NCBI GenBank assembly: GCA_021804485.1
Contig: JAJZHM010000005.1
Coordinates: 1-44,424 of the forward strand
Length of the DNA stretch: 44,424 nt
Direction of reading: 5' to 3'
DNA from: Pseudomonadota bacterium
Lineage (GTDB): Bacteria > Pseudomonadota > Gammaproteobacteria > Pseudomonadales > Moraxellaceae
Positions 1-9,841 of the stretch are shown one piece after another (the first letter of the stretch is position 1; every line of letters starts with the position of its first letter). The notes below the pieces were generated by a model. The model made no database searches and was not told the DNA's origin. It saw only the letters and a program-made list of their open reading frames with translations. The position numbers and the translations under genes were made by a program.

Positions 1-2
1 TT

Positions 3-311
3 GAGCTGTCTATTGATGATTTCGGTACCGGTTATTCTGCCCTGTCGTATCTGAACCAGTTTGATGTTGATTACCTCAAAATTGATCGTGCCTTTGTGCA
101 GAATCTGGTGACGAATGCGACCAACCGAGCTTTATCTGAAGCGATTATTGTCATGGCTCATAAACTGGGTATCCGTACCATTGCCGAGGGTATAGAGACT
201 GAAGAACAGTATCAGCTGCTTCAAGGCTTCGGGTGTGATTATGCCCAAGGCTTTTTACTTGATCACCCCATGACTTTTGAGAAATTCAGTCAGCGTATCG
301 CACCACAGTAG
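3..311 (+). CDS. EAL-domain c-di-GMP phosphodiesterase, C-terminal fragment
   Basis: This is the last 102 residues of an EAL domain cut by the left edge; the reading frame is open from base 3. EAL domains hydrolyse cyclic di-GMP to pGpG. Visible family motifs in order are IDDFGTGYSAL (the metal-binding DDFG loop), DYLKIDRAFV (catalytic-site lysine), TIAEGIETEEQ (conserved glutamates) and DYAQGFLL (the conserved Gln near the C-terminus). The protein stops soon after the domain, as in many GGDEF-EAL proteins. The N-terminal sensor and any GGDEF domain lie outside the window, so the signal it senses cannot be stated. All visible catalytic positions are intact, so activity is likely. Confidence 0.93.
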   Translation, partial: ELSIDDFGTGYSALSYLNQFDVDYLKIDRAFVQNLVTNATNRALSEAIIVMAHKLGIRTIAEGIETEEQYQLLQGFGCDYAQGFLLDHPMTFEKFSQRIAPQ

Positions 312-596
312 AACAAGCTGCGGATGGCTATATGCTGATGGCTATAAAAGTTAACGCATTCAACGAATTGATTTTTTCTTTGTAAAAATAAGAACGCAGA
401 TTCCAGGAGAAATGGAAAGAATCGTAAGCCTAGGCGAAGTGGCGAAAGCGCTGGGGCGTTTCGATTACGACGTTTCGGCGGGGATGGCCCTCGCAGTAGC
501 CGGGAAAGTCACGCTTGTCAGACACGCAGGTGTTCAGCAAGACACGTCGGGGCAGGAACAGAACTGAGTGCACTTTTTTGATAGCAGTGTGCAATA
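312..596. other. Intergenic region between EAL gene and desaturase
   Basis: The gap contains a short direct repeat (GATGGCTATA at 323-332 and 337-346) and one small open frame at 412-567, described separately. I see no convincing rho-independent terminator; TGCAC/GTGCA-type arms near 570-592 flank a T-run but are short. Confidence 0.4.
412..567 (+). CDS. Possible 51-residue hypothetical protein
   Basis: An ATG frame of 51 codons follows an AGGAGA Shine-Dalgarno-like sequence only 2 bases before the start, which is tighter than usual. The product begins MERIVSLGEVAKAL and ends in a polar QDTSGQEQN tail, with no transmembrane segment or cysteine pair. I do not recognise the family. The block looks more GC-rich than the flanking AT-rich bases, which is typical of coding sequence or of a decayed gene. 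It sits alone between the EAL gene and the convergent desaturase. It could be a real small protein, a fragment of a lost gene, or chance. Confidence 0.3.
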   Translation: MERIVSLGEVAKALGRFDYDVSAGMALAVAGKVTLVRHAGVQQDTSGQEQN

Positions 597-1742
597 TCAA
601 AGGGCATCATACGGTGGCTCTTGCTGAGGTGTCATGCTGTTGATGGATAGAGCACTGGCCTGATGAACCGGCTGCAGGGTTCGGGATGGAAATGCGTGTC
701 TTAAAATCCGCCATGTGACTTGCAGACATTGGCGGCTCAGTCGGCCTCGGTGGTAGGGCAGGTTGTAACGGTCACAGAGCGCTTGTACCTTGGGGGCAAT
801 GCGGGCATAACGCCAGGCAGGCAGATCCGGGAATAAATGATGTTCGATCTGGTGGGACAGGTTGCCGGTCAGAATGTGGAAAATTCGACCACCCTTCAGG
901 TTTGAAGAACCCAGAATCTGTCGGACGTACCACAGACCTTGATGTTCGCCGTTCAGGATGGATTTCGGAAATATCCGGACGTCGCGGGTAAAATGGCCGC
1001 AGAAGATGACTGAAAAGGTCCAGACATTACGGATGCCGTTGGCTACGATGTTTCCAAGCAGAACATGCAGTGCCATGGGGCCGGCGATCAGGGGTAGCAG
1101 GATATAGTCGCGCAGCATAAGTCTGGATATTTTTTTCTGAACAGGAGCAAAATCTTTTCTGAGTTGCTGCAGTGTCTTTTTTCCCTGAAAAAGCTGACCA
1201 ATCCGCAGATCCTGAATAGCAATCCCCCATTGAAAGAGCAGTGCAAAAATAATGGCATAGAATGGTTGCAGCAAGTGATGTAGTTTCCATCGTTGTTCAG
1301 GAAACAGGCGTAAGACTCCGTAGCCGATGTCTTCATCCATGCCGCGGATGTTCGTATAGGTGTGGTGTCGGTAATTGTGGGTGGTACGCCAGTTGGCACT
1401 GGTCCCAGCGATATCCCATTCGTAGTGGTTACCGTGAAATCGTGGGTCTCCGAGAAAATCGTACTGCCCATGAATGACGTTATGGCCAACTTCCATATTG
1501 TCGAGGATCTTGGAAAGGCTGAGCAGAAATACACCAAGGCCCCACATGGGCCACCAGAAACTGAAAAACAGGGCCAGACGACCAGTGAGCCCAGTCCAGC
1601 GAACGGCATGCCAGAGGCGCTGGATATAGCGCGCATCCGTGCTGCCCCGATCACTCCATTCCTGGTGGCGCAATGCATCTAGTTCGGTGCGCAGTGCTTC
1701 AATCTGTTCGGGAAGCATCATGGTATAGGGATCGGAAATCAT
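597..1742 (-). CDS. Membrane fatty-acid (acyl) desaturase, DesB/Delta-9 type
   Basis: This 381-residue integral membrane di-iron desaturase introduces a double bond into acyl chains, probably Delta-9 of acyl-CoA or phospholipid acyl groups, using electrons from a ferredoxin reductase. The three histidine boxes are present: HNVIH at about 87-91, HNYRHH at 122-127 and HQIEHH at 297-302. Hydrophobic stretches lie at about 56-80, 158-175 and 214-250. The preceding gene (1758-2822) encodes a matching flavin/2Fe-2S reductase and ends 15 bases upstream, so the two form a DesC/DesB-like operon. An AGGAG lies 12 bases before the chosen ATG; an ATG at residue 8 (1721) is an alternative. The C-terminal 40 residues beyond box 3 are polar and poorly conserved. 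The substrate is inferred from the family. Confidence 0.93.
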   Translation of the reverse strand: MISDPYTMMLPEQIEALRTELDALRHQEWSDRGSTDARYIQRLWHAVRWTGLTGRLALFFSFWWPMWGLGVFLLSLSKILDNMEVGHNVIHGQYDFLGDPRFHGNHYEWDIAGTSANWRTTHNYRHHTYTNIRGMDEDIGYGVLRLFPEQRWKLHHLLQPFYAIIFALLFQWGIAIQDLRIGQLFQGKKTLQQLRKDFAPVQKKISRLMLRDYILLPLIAGPMALHVLLGNIVANGIRNVWTFSVIFCGHFTRDVRIFPKSILNGEHQGLWYVRQILGSSNLKGGRIFHILTGNLSHQIEHHLFPDLPAWRYARIAPKVQALCDRYNLPYHRGRLSRQCLQVTWRILRHAFPSRTLQPVHQASALSINSMTPQQEPPYDAL

Positions 1743-1757
1743 GATTGTGGCGGTCTC

Positions 1758-2822
1758 CTAAAGATCCAGGACAAGATCAGATTCAGCTGTACTGACGCAC
1801 AGTCTCAGCGCGCCATCTGCTTCATGCTCCATGCGCTGATGCAGCAGGTCGGTTGTGATGCCGCTGACCCGGGTACAGGTACAGGTATGGCATACACCCT
1901 GTCGGCAACCATAGGCTGGATGAATTCCAATGGCCTCAAGGGCAGACAGAATAGGTATGCCTGAAGGAATAACGACCTGTCGTTGACTGCGTTTCAGGAA
2001 AACCTGTACCGGTGCCCCGGCCTGTGCTGGCTTGGGAAGAGAAAAAGATTCCGCAAAGCAGGGTAGATTGAGCTGCTGAGCAAGTTTCTTGGCACACTCG
2101 GTAAATGCATGTGGGCCACAGGCCAGAATCTGGGTATTACGTGGGTCGGTTAGATGAGGCATGAGGTCTTCAACCGATTCGAGGTGTTTGTTCTGCGGGT
2201 TTCCGGTTTGGGTTGCAATGATCTGGTAGTTAAAGCAAGGATGACGTGCTCGCAGACGTTCCATGTGTGAAGTGAAACAGGCCTGTTCATGGCGTTGAAC
2301 CCAATAGAGCAAGGTTATGGGTCCAGGATTCAACTGATGGAGGCGATCCATAATCAAACTGAACAGGGGAGTGATACCACTGCCAGCAGCAAGCAGCAGC
2401 AAGGGCTGCTGTTGGTGAGGTCGCTCAAAGCCAGACTGCAATGGTGTCAGATCCATCCAGTTTCCTTGTCGTTCCGGAGCAGTCAACCAGTGACTCATCA
2501 GTCCGCCCGGGGTTTTGCGAATGGTCAGCATCATCTGGTCTCTGCGACCTGGAACAGGAATCGGACTGTACGTTCGGCTATGGGCAATGCCATCGACCCA
2601 GGTGCGAACCTGTACGTGCTGACCTGGTTGCCAGTGTCGGGCCTGACGGTTCAGTTTGATCAGCAGGGACATGCTGTCGGATGCCGCTGGGTGGATTTCC
2701 AGAACACGCCCACGTCCCTGCTCCGTGCTCCAGAGAGGGTTTAGTTGTTCCAGCCAGTAATTCACTACTGGTGCAGGAAAAATACTGTCACTGGTGAGAC
2801 GCAGCAGGGAAGAAGCAAACAC
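1758..2822 (-). CDS. Ferredoxin reductase (FAD/NAD(P)H + 2Fe-2S), desaturase electron donor
   Basis: This 354-residue protein is predicted to pass electrons from NAD(P)H through FAD to a C-terminal plant-type 2Fe-2S centre and on to the desaturase encoded next. Motifs from the chosen start are RTYS at 83-86 (FAD isoalloxazine site), GSGITP at 147-152 and CGPHAF at 235-240 (NAD(P) module), then C306-x4-C311-x2-C314 and C342 (cluster ligands). I chose the GTG at 2822 because GGAG lies 6 bases before it, because family homology begins just there (SSLLRL...), and because the stretch to the next ATG upstream holds the promoter and operator described below. An ATG at 2939 that overlaps the upstream stop codon (TGATG) would add 39 unlike residues. 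Confidence 0.92.
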   Translation of the reverse strand: MFASSLLRLTSDSIFPAPVVNYWLEQLNPLWSTEQGRGRVLEIHPAASDSMSLLIKLNRQARHWQPGQHVQVRTWVDGIAHSRTYSPIPVPGRRDQMMLTIRKTPGGLMSHWLTAPERQGNWMDLTPLQSGFERPHQQQPLLLLAAGSGITPLFSLIMDRLHQLNPGPITLLYWVQRHEQACFTSHMERLRARHPCFNYQIIATQTGNPQNKHLESVEDLMPHLTDPRNTQILACGPHAFTECAKKLAQQLNLPCFAESFSLPKPAQAGAPVQVFLKRSQRQVVIPSGIPILSALEAIGIHPAYGCRQGVCHTCTCTRVSGITTDLLHQRMEHEADGALRLCVSTAESDLVLDL

Positions 2823-2850
2823 ATTGGGCTCCAGAACTGAATGTCCATTT

Positions 2851-2878
2851 ATTATACAGTTGTATATACGACTGTAAA
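2851..2878 (-). promoter_or_regulatory. Promoter with 22-bp palindromic operator for the reductase-desaturase pair
   Basis: On the minus strand there is a -35 TTTACA (2878-2873), a 16-base spacer and a perfect -10 TATAAT (2856-2851). An inverted repeat at 2855-2876 overlies the spacer and both hexamer edges: the half-sites TACAGTTGTAT and TACAGTCGTAT differ at one position. That is the geometry of a repressor operator. In Pseudomonas the equivalent desCB operon is controlled by the TetR-family sensor DesT; assigning such a repressor here is inference. The start codon used is 29 bases downstream of the -10. Confidence 0.75.
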
Positions 2879-2938
2879 TAGCGCTTTGTCGTCTTCGTGG
2901 TTGTCCTGCTCGTTCGATGAAAGTGAAAAAGGCAGCCA

Positions 2939-3967
2939 TCAGACAACGGGCGGTTTTTGCGCTACCGTAATGCACTCCAGTCCATTCTGAAAGAGGTATG
3001 TCCGGGCAGGCATACCGACGGAATAAAATGCGTCGCAGATTTCCTCAGGCTTAAGAAAGTGGTTGCCCTGAACATGTTCGCTCAGGTTCTGAAAGGCCAT
3101 GTTGCGATAGTCGGGTTGACGCAGTACAAGCGGATCTGCCGGCCAGGCTGGTTCCCAGATGACGACATAACCTCCCGGTTTAAGGTTGTGCTGCATCCAA
3201 GGCAAGAGGCGATCAAGACCTTGTTCCCAGACATGGTGCAGTGCCCGGTTCATCGCCATGAGGTCAGCTGGTTCGTTCAGTTCCAGTTCAAGAAGATCTC
3301 CAGTCACAAAGGAAACCCGATCCTGCAGTCCGACCTGTTGGGTGTGTTGTCGGGCTTGTTTGATGTTCTCGGCAAAGCCATCAATACCCAAACAACGTAG
3401 ATGGTTACATCGTTGTGCAAGTGCCCGAAGGTACCAGCCATTTCCGCAACCCAAATCAACGGCCAGCCCCCCATGCTGGTCAACTTCGGCAAAGGCGGGA
3501 ATGCCCGGAACAATGACGTTCTGAAAAAGGGGCGCAAAACTGGTCTCGATCATTGAGCCAAACCAGGGCAGGATGGTACTTCGTTCAGCAAGAACAGATT
3601 CGCCGGGGCGTTCACCGCTGCTCATTAGGCTGGCTGCACGTTCGGCCATATGAGCCGAAAGAACCGACTGGATGGCTATGGGCATGAGCGTCTGAGGATG
3701 ACTTGGTCGCATCAAATCCCCTTGTTCCGTTAAGAAAAATTGTTGGTTTTGCTGATCAAGATAACCAAAGGCATAGGCCGCATCACACCAGCGTCTCAGA
3801 TAGCCCTGATCCAGGTGCACATGTTTAACCAGTTCAGTAAGATTAGCTTTGTTTAAGCGAGCAAAAGCTTCAAAAATTCCTTGTGTAACGCCAATGAAGG
3901 CGATATTGAGGCTAAGTGCCCCCTGAGCTTGCTGACGCATCTGTTGAAGCAAAGTTTCATGAGCCAT
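2939..3967 (-). CDS. SAM-dependent class I methyltransferase
   Basis: This 342-residue methyltransferase has a helical, winged-helix-like N-terminus (about 1-130), as in dimeric O-methyltransferases. A Rossmann fold follows, with SAM motif I VDLGCGNGW at about 170-178 and a later acidic segment (VSFVTGDLLELELNEP), then GYVVIWEP. The substrate is unknown. The gene is immediately upstream of the reductase/desaturase pair and its stop overlaps an ATG (TGATG), but the pair also has its own promoter, so co-transcription is possible but not required. A lipid or small-molecule substrate is an inference from position only. GAGG lies about 11 bases before the ATG, which is rather distant. Confidence 0.85.
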   Translation of the reverse strand: MAHETLLQQMRQQAQGALSLNIAFIGVTQGIFEAFARLNKANLTELVKHVHLDQGYLRRWCDAAYAFGYLDQQNQQFFLTEQGDLMRPSHPQTLMPIAIQSVLSAHMAERAASLMSSGERPGESVLAERSTILPWFGSMIETSFAPLFQNVIVPGIPAFAEVDQHGGLAVDLGCGNGWYLRALAQRCNHLRCLGIDGFAENIKQARQHTQQVGLQDRVSFVTGDLLELELNEPADLMAMNRALHHVWEQGLDRLLPWMQHNLKPGGYVVIWEPAWPADPLVLRQPDYRNMAFQNLSEHVQGNHFLKPEEICDAFYSVGMPARTYLFQNGLECITVAQKPPVV

Positions 3968-5706
<1,739 letters not shown>

Positions 5707-5729
5707 CACAATTATCCTGCATTGGGTGC

Positions 5730-5781
5730 TTGGCAATCAGGGTGATATGCCCTATGATTATTGTACTGATTATTTAGGCAG
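5730..5781 (+). promoter_or_regulatory. recA promoter with LexA (SOS)-like box
   Basis: A strong sigma-70 promoter is visible: TTGGCA at 5730-5735, a 17-base spacer, and TATGAT at 5753-5758. Immediately downstream, covering the expected start of transcription and the ribosome-binding site, is CTGATTATTTAGGCAG (5766-5781), a CTG-N10-CAG match to the LexA box core. The right half is weak (AGG instead of ATA). Placement just after the -10 fits repressor control. Confidence 0.6.
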
Positions 5782-5789
5782 GCATGAAA

Positions 5790-6836
5790 ATGGATGACAA
5801 TAAGCGCAAGGCACTGGTTGCTGCACTGAGCCAGATTGAGAAGCAGTTCGGTAAGGGTTCGGTCATGCGACTGGGTGATCATCCGCAGACGGGAGCGATA
5901 CCGGCCATCTCGACCGGTTCACTGGGACTCGATATTGCTCTCGGGATCGGCGGTTTGCCCAAAGGCCGAATTATTGAAATCTATGGACCGGAATCATCGG
6001 GTAAGACCACGCTTACCCTGCAAGTCATTGGTGAATGCCAAAGGCAGGGTGGAACAGCTGCCTTTGTGGACGCCGAACATGCCCTTGATCCGGTCTATGC
6101 ATCTAAACTCGGTGTGGATGTTGATAATCTGCTTGTTTCCCAACCGGATACCGGTGAGCAGGCGCTGGAAATTGCGGATATGCTGGTGCGGTCCAACGCG
6201 GTTGATCTGGTGGTGATTGATTCGGTGGCAGCACTTACCCCCCGTGCTGAAATCGAAGGTGAAATGGGGGATCAGCATGTCGGGTTGCAGGCACGACTGA
6301 TGTCTCAGGCCTTGCGTAAAATTACGGGTAATATCAAGCGTTCGAACTCAATGGTGATTTTTATCAATCAGATTCGTATGAAAATTGGCGTCATGTTCGG
6401 GAATCCTGAGACAACAACGGGTGGAAATGCCCTGAAATTCTATGCATCCGTCCGATTGGATATCCGGCGAATCGGGGCTGTGAAGGATGGTGAAGAAGTA
6501 GTGGGTTCTGAGACCCGTGTCAAGATTGTTAAAAATAAGGTGGCACCGCCATTCAAGGAAGCAACCTTTGAAATTTTGTATGGCAAGGGTATCAATCATC
6601 TGGGTGAAGTGCTTGATCTTGGTGTCAAGATTGGTGCAGTTGAGAAATCCGGAGCATGGTATGCCTGTCAGGGAACCAAGATTGGGCAGGGTAAGGCTAA
6701 TGCTTGTGCCTATTTGCTGGAACATCCGGACATGGCGAGTCAGATTGAGGCGCAGATCAGGTCAACATTGATTTCCAGCGAACAGGTGGTTGTCGAAGAA
6801 GATGCCGATGATGTGTTGCCGGATGAAGCGCTCTGA
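5790..6836 (+). CDS. recA: Recombinase A
   Basis: RecA forms ATP-dependent filaments on single-stranded DNA, performs strand exchange, and stimulates LexA self-cleavage in the SOS response. The product is 348 residues from MDDNKRKAL, matching the usual gamma-proteobacterial start. A second ATG two codons upstream (5784) is possible. Walker [10 protein letters not shown] starts at residue 66. The Walker B region [14 protein letters not shown], loop L1 ([18 protein letters not shown]) and loop L2 ([19 protein letters not shown]) are all present. The C-terminus is acidic ([15 protein letters not shown]), as in the family. recX follows after 3 bases, indicating an operon. Confidence 0.98.
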   Translation: MDDNKRKALVAALSQIEKQFGKGSVMRLGDHPQTGAIPAISTGSLGLDIALGIGGLPKGRIIEIYGPESSGKTTLTLQVIGECQRQGGTAAFVDAEHALDPVYASKLGVDVDNLLVSQPDTGEQALEIADMLVRSNAVDLVVIDSVAALTPRAEIEGEMGDQHVGLQARLMSQALRKITGNIKRSNSMVIFINQIRMKIGVMFGNPETTTGGNALKFYASVRLDIRRIGAVKDGEEVVGSETRVKIVKNKVAPPFKEATFEILYGKGINHLGEVLDLGVKIGAVEKSGAWYACQGTKIGQGKANACAYLLEHPDMASQIEAQIRSTLISSEQVVVEEDADDVLPDEAL

Positions 6837-6839
6837 TTC

Positions 6840-7322
6840 ATGTCTAATATCAATTTGAACGAGCAGAATGCCCGGGTCCGTGCCCGGGCATTTGCACTTC
6901 TGGCGGGTCGTGAACGCAGTAGGGAACAACTGCGTCAAGCCCTGTTGCGATCGTTTCCAGGGCAGGAGGCCCAGGTTGACCTTGTGTTGGAGGAATTTAA
7001 GGCAAAGGGATGGCAAAGCGATGAGCGCACGAACGAGCAATTGGGATATAAGGCGCAGCGTATGGGATGGGGGCCACGGCGTCTGGCTTTTCAACAGAAA
7101 AAAAATGGATTGTACGACGCTTCCTTTCCAGAAGATGTTGACTGGCTGGAACTGGCATATTCCGCGATTAGCCGACGTTTTGGTAATTGTCCGGAAATGG
7201 TTGAGCCGACCTTACGCCTACGCATTCTTCGCTTTCTGGCAGGGCGCGGTTTTACCGAAGAGCAGGCGCGCGCTGCCTGCAAGCGCTGGGTTGACGCAGA
7301 TGAGGATTCAGAAAGCCCGTGA
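6840..7322 (+). CDS. recX: Regulatory protein RecX
   Basis: RecX binds RecA filaments and limits filament extension and coprotease activity. The 160-residue product shows the three-helix-repeat pattern of the family: ARVRARAFALLAGRERSREQLRQALLR, then a DLVLEEFKAKGWQSDERTNEQLG block, then a C-terminal RILRFLAGRGFTEEQARAAC block. The ATG lies 3 bases after the recA stop with no strong Shine-Dalgarno of its own, so it is probably translationally coupled or read through from recA, the usual arrangement that keeps RecX low. Confidence 0.93.
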   Translation: MSNINLNEQNARVRARAFALLAGRERSREQLRQALLRSFPGQEAQVDLVLEEFKAKGWQSDERTNEQLGYKAQRMGWGPRRLAFQQKKNGLYDASFPEDVDWLELAYSAISRRFGNCPEMVEPTLRLRILRFLAGRGFTEEQARAACKRWVDADEDSESP

Positions 7323-7394
7323 AGCAGGTTGCGTTCGGCGGTACTATTGTCCATGCTTGTATGTCGAATTTGCGCGTGGTCAAAGGGGAATGGC

Positions 7395-8162
7395 ATGCGG
7401 ATTTTATTAAGCAATGATGATGGTGTTCTTGCGCCCGGACTATCGGCGCTTGCTGAAGCACTCAAGCCCGTTGCCGAAGTGACGATTGTTGCGCCCGAGG
7501 GCGAGTGCTCAGGATATTCAAGCGCACTGACCCTGCATCAGCCATTAAGGGTGACGCGTCTTGAGAATGGGCGCTATTCGGTGCGCGGGACACCCGCCGA
7601 CTGTGTGCATCTGGCACTAAACGGATTTCTGGATTTCGAACCTGATCTGGTGATCAGCGGCATCAATGCTGGTGCGAATCTTGGTGATGATGTCATTTAT
7701 TCAGGAACCGTTGCCGCTGCTCTGGAAGGGCGTTTTCTGGGTAAACCTGCTATTGCTGTTTCTTTGTGTGGTCCACATGTGCGCAGTCACGGACTGGAGG
7801 CTTTTCGCGCTGCTGCTGGATGGATTCGAGATTGGGTACTAAGGCAGGTCTGGCAAAGCATACCTGCGGCGGCTGTACTGAATATCAACATTCCAGACTT
7901 GCCTGCAGAACAGCTTGTGGACTGGGCAGTAACACGCTGTGGGCATCGCCAGCGTGCCATGGATCTTCGTACAGCACAGGATCCACGGGGGCGGACGGTC
8001 TACTGGATTGGGCTGGCTGGAGAGCCGCTCGATGGTGGTCCAGGTACCGACTTTCATGCCGTGGAGCAGGGTGTAATTTCAATCACACCTCTGGCTGCAG
8101 ACATGACTGCCCATGCCCTGCTAGACGATGTACGTCGGGCGATGGAGCAAGACCAATGCTGA
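7395..8162 (+). CDS. surE: 5'/3'-nucleotidase SurE
   Basis: SurE is a metal-dependent nucleoside monophosphatase and exopolyphosphatase tied to stationary-phase survival. The 255-residue product begins MRILLSNDDG with the metal-binding pair D8-D9; S39 (in GECSGYSS) and the Asn of GINAGANLGDD complete the metal site. The ATG at 7395 follows AGGGGA and matches the universal SurE N-terminus; upstream extension in the same frame has no family support. Its stop overlaps the earliest possible start of pcm. surE-pcm-nlpD-rpoS is the classical gene order. Confidence 0.97.
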   Translation: MRILLSNDDGVLAPGLSALAEALKPVAEVTIVAPEGECSGYSSALTLHQPLRVTRLENGRYSVRGTPADCVHLALNGFLDFEPDLVISGINAGANLGDDVIYSGTVAAALEGRFLGKPAIAVSLCGPHVRSHGLEAFRAAAGWIRDWVLRQVWQSIPAAAVLNINIPDLPAEQLVDWAVTRCGHRQRAMDLRTAQDPRGRTVYWIGLAGEPLDGGPGTDFHAVEQGVISITPLAADMTAHALLDDVRRAMEQDQC

Positions 8163-8197
8163 TTTCTTTTACACCACAAGAAATACAGGGGGCAGGG

Positions 8198-8848
8198 ATG
8201 ACCTCTTCCCGGACCCGTGGCCGAATGGTGGAACGCCTTCGGGAACAAGGTATTCACAATGAGCGTGTTCTTGACCTCATGCGACGCGTGCCTCGCCATC
8301 TGTTTATCGAAGAAGCTCTCGCGCACCGGGCCTATGAAGATACTTCATTGCCTATTGGTTTTGGGCAAACGATTTCCCAGCCCTGGGTTGTGGCGCGGAT
8401 GACTGAGGCGATTGTGGAACATGGTCTGGATGGAGGTGTCTGTCTCGAGATTGGAACGGGCTGCGGCTATCAGACGGCTGTTCTGGCTGATCTGTGTTCT
8501 CAGGTTATAAGCATGGAGCGTATCGAGGCGTTGCAGGCAAAATCCCGTGAGCGACTTCAGCGTCTCGGTTTGCGTAATTGCCGGCTGCAACTGGCTGATG
8601 GCATGCTTGGGTGGCCCAAAGATGCTCCTTATCGCGCGATTCTGGCAGCCGCAGCACCTCGGCAGATTCCGCAGGCATTGCTTGAGCAGTTGGCGATTCC
8701 CGGCGGACTGGTTATTCCGGTTGGTGATGGTGAGACCCAGGAATTGCGTCTGGTTTTGCGCAGCGAACAGGGATTCAAGGAGAAAAGTCTGGGTGTGGTC
8801 AAGTTCGTTCCCATGTTGGGTGGCATTCAGTCTCGTTCCGTTTTTTAG
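8198..8848 (+). CDS. pcm: Protein-L-isoaspartate O-methyltransferase
   Basis: Pcm methylates isoaspartyl residues in aged proteins so that they can revert to aspartate. The 216-residue product starts MTSSRTRGRMVERL, very like the Pseudomonas protein. SAM motif I is CLEIGTGCGYQTAVL; the conserved PRHLFIEEALAHRAYED and SQPWVVARMTE blocks precede it. I prefer the ATG at 8198, behind a GGGGGCAGGG purine tract. An ATG at 8156, overlapping the surE stop, would add 14 residues. Confidence 0.96.
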   Translation: MTSSRTRGRMVERLREQGIHNERVLDLMRRVPRHLFIEEALAHRAYEDTSLPIGFGQTISQPWVVARMTEAIVEHGLDGGVCLEIGTGCGYQTAVLADLCSQVISMERIEALQAKSRERLQRLGLRNCRLQLADGMLGWPKDAPYRAILAAAAPRQIPQALLEQLAIPGGLVIPVGDGETQELRLVLRSEQGFKEKSLGVVKFVPMLGGIQSRSVF

Positions 8849-8939
8849 ACTTTTGTGTCATAAAAAACTATTTGTTATATGTTTTTCTTCTAAAAACACC
8901 TCTAAGTATCTCGAGGTATGTGTCCGAGGCCTGCCTCTC

Positions 8940-9776
8940 ATGTCCGACAAAAACATGTTAAATGTGGACAAGCATGTTCGTTACTGTGTGATAATTATGG
9001 GTATGCTTGGACTGTTGGCAGGTTGTGCCGGAACGCGTTCCGATCCGGTCAAAATGCATCCGCAGCAAGCATCACAGGTTCGGTCCTATACGGTTCAGCG
9101 TGGGGATACGCTTTATGCTATTTCTGTAAAATATGATATGGATTACAGGGAGATAGCCAAATTAAACCATCTCGGCGATCCGGCGCACATCAAGGCCGGG
9201 ATGCATCTTGTTCTGCAAGAGCCAGTCAATACACATCATTCTTTAGCGCCCAAAGATCGTCTGCGAAAGCTGCCTCCATCTGCCGCGATGCGCTCCGAAA
9301 AATCAGGCCAGACGCCGGAACTCAGTCAGTCCGGACGTCAAAAGGAATATGGCGTCAAAAACACGGCTGAGGCAACTGCGTCCGACAAGATTGAATGGCA
9401 ATGGCCTGCCAAGGGTGAAGTTATCAATGGATTTTCTGATCGCCCTTTAGGAAACAAGGGTATAGACATTTCAGGCAAAAGAGGCGAACCTGTGCTTGCA
9501 GCTGCTGATGGCTCTGTTGTGTATGTGGGCAGTGGGTTGGTGGGTTACGGTCGCATGGTGATTATTCGGCACGGTGACCGTTACCTGAGTGTTTATGCCC
9601 ACAATGAAGAGTTGCTGGTGCATGAGGGAGATAAGGTTCGTTCAGGTCAGGTGATTGCGCGGTTGGGGGAAAGTGGCACGAGTCGGTTCGAATTGCACTT
9701 CGAGATTCGAAGAGCAGGCCATCCGGTTAATCCGGAGCATCTTTTGCCACGAAGTATTCATCAAGCTGGGCTATAA
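8940..9776 (+). CDS. nlpD: Murein hydrolase activator lipoprotein NlpD
   Basis: NlpD is an outer-membrane lipoprotein that activates the amidase AmiC at the septum. From MSDKNMLN the 278-residue product has a signal peptide ending in the lipobox LLAGC. A LysM domain follows (YTVQRGDTLYAIS to GMHLVLQE), then a Q/S/K-rich linker and a C-terminal LytM/M23 domain. The first zinc-ligand His of active M23 enzymes is replaced (NKGIDIS instead of HxGxD), as expected for a non-catalytic activator; the later HFEIR motif remains. GAGGC lies about 9 bases before the ATG. In related bacteria an rpoS promoter lies inside nlpD; I did not locate it here. Confidence 0.94.
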   Translation: MSDKNMLNVDKHVRYCVIIMGMLGLLAGCAGTRSDPVKMHPQQASQVRSYTVQRGDTLYAISVKYDMDYREIAKLNHLGDPAHIKAGMHLVLQEPVNTHHSLAPKDRLRKLPPSAAMRSEKSGQTPELSQSGRQKEYGVKNTAEATASDKIEWQWPAKGEVINGFSDRPLGNKGIDISGKRGEPVLAAADGSVVYVGSGLVGYGRMVIIRHGDRYLSVYAHNEELLVHEGDKVRSGQVIARLGESGTSRFELHFEIRRAGHPVNPEHLLPRSIHQAGL

Positions 9777-9841
9777 AAGCATAAGGCAGTTCACCGCTGG
9801 ATAAGCGGACGTTGATGTAAACGGTTGTCGAGGGGAAAATT

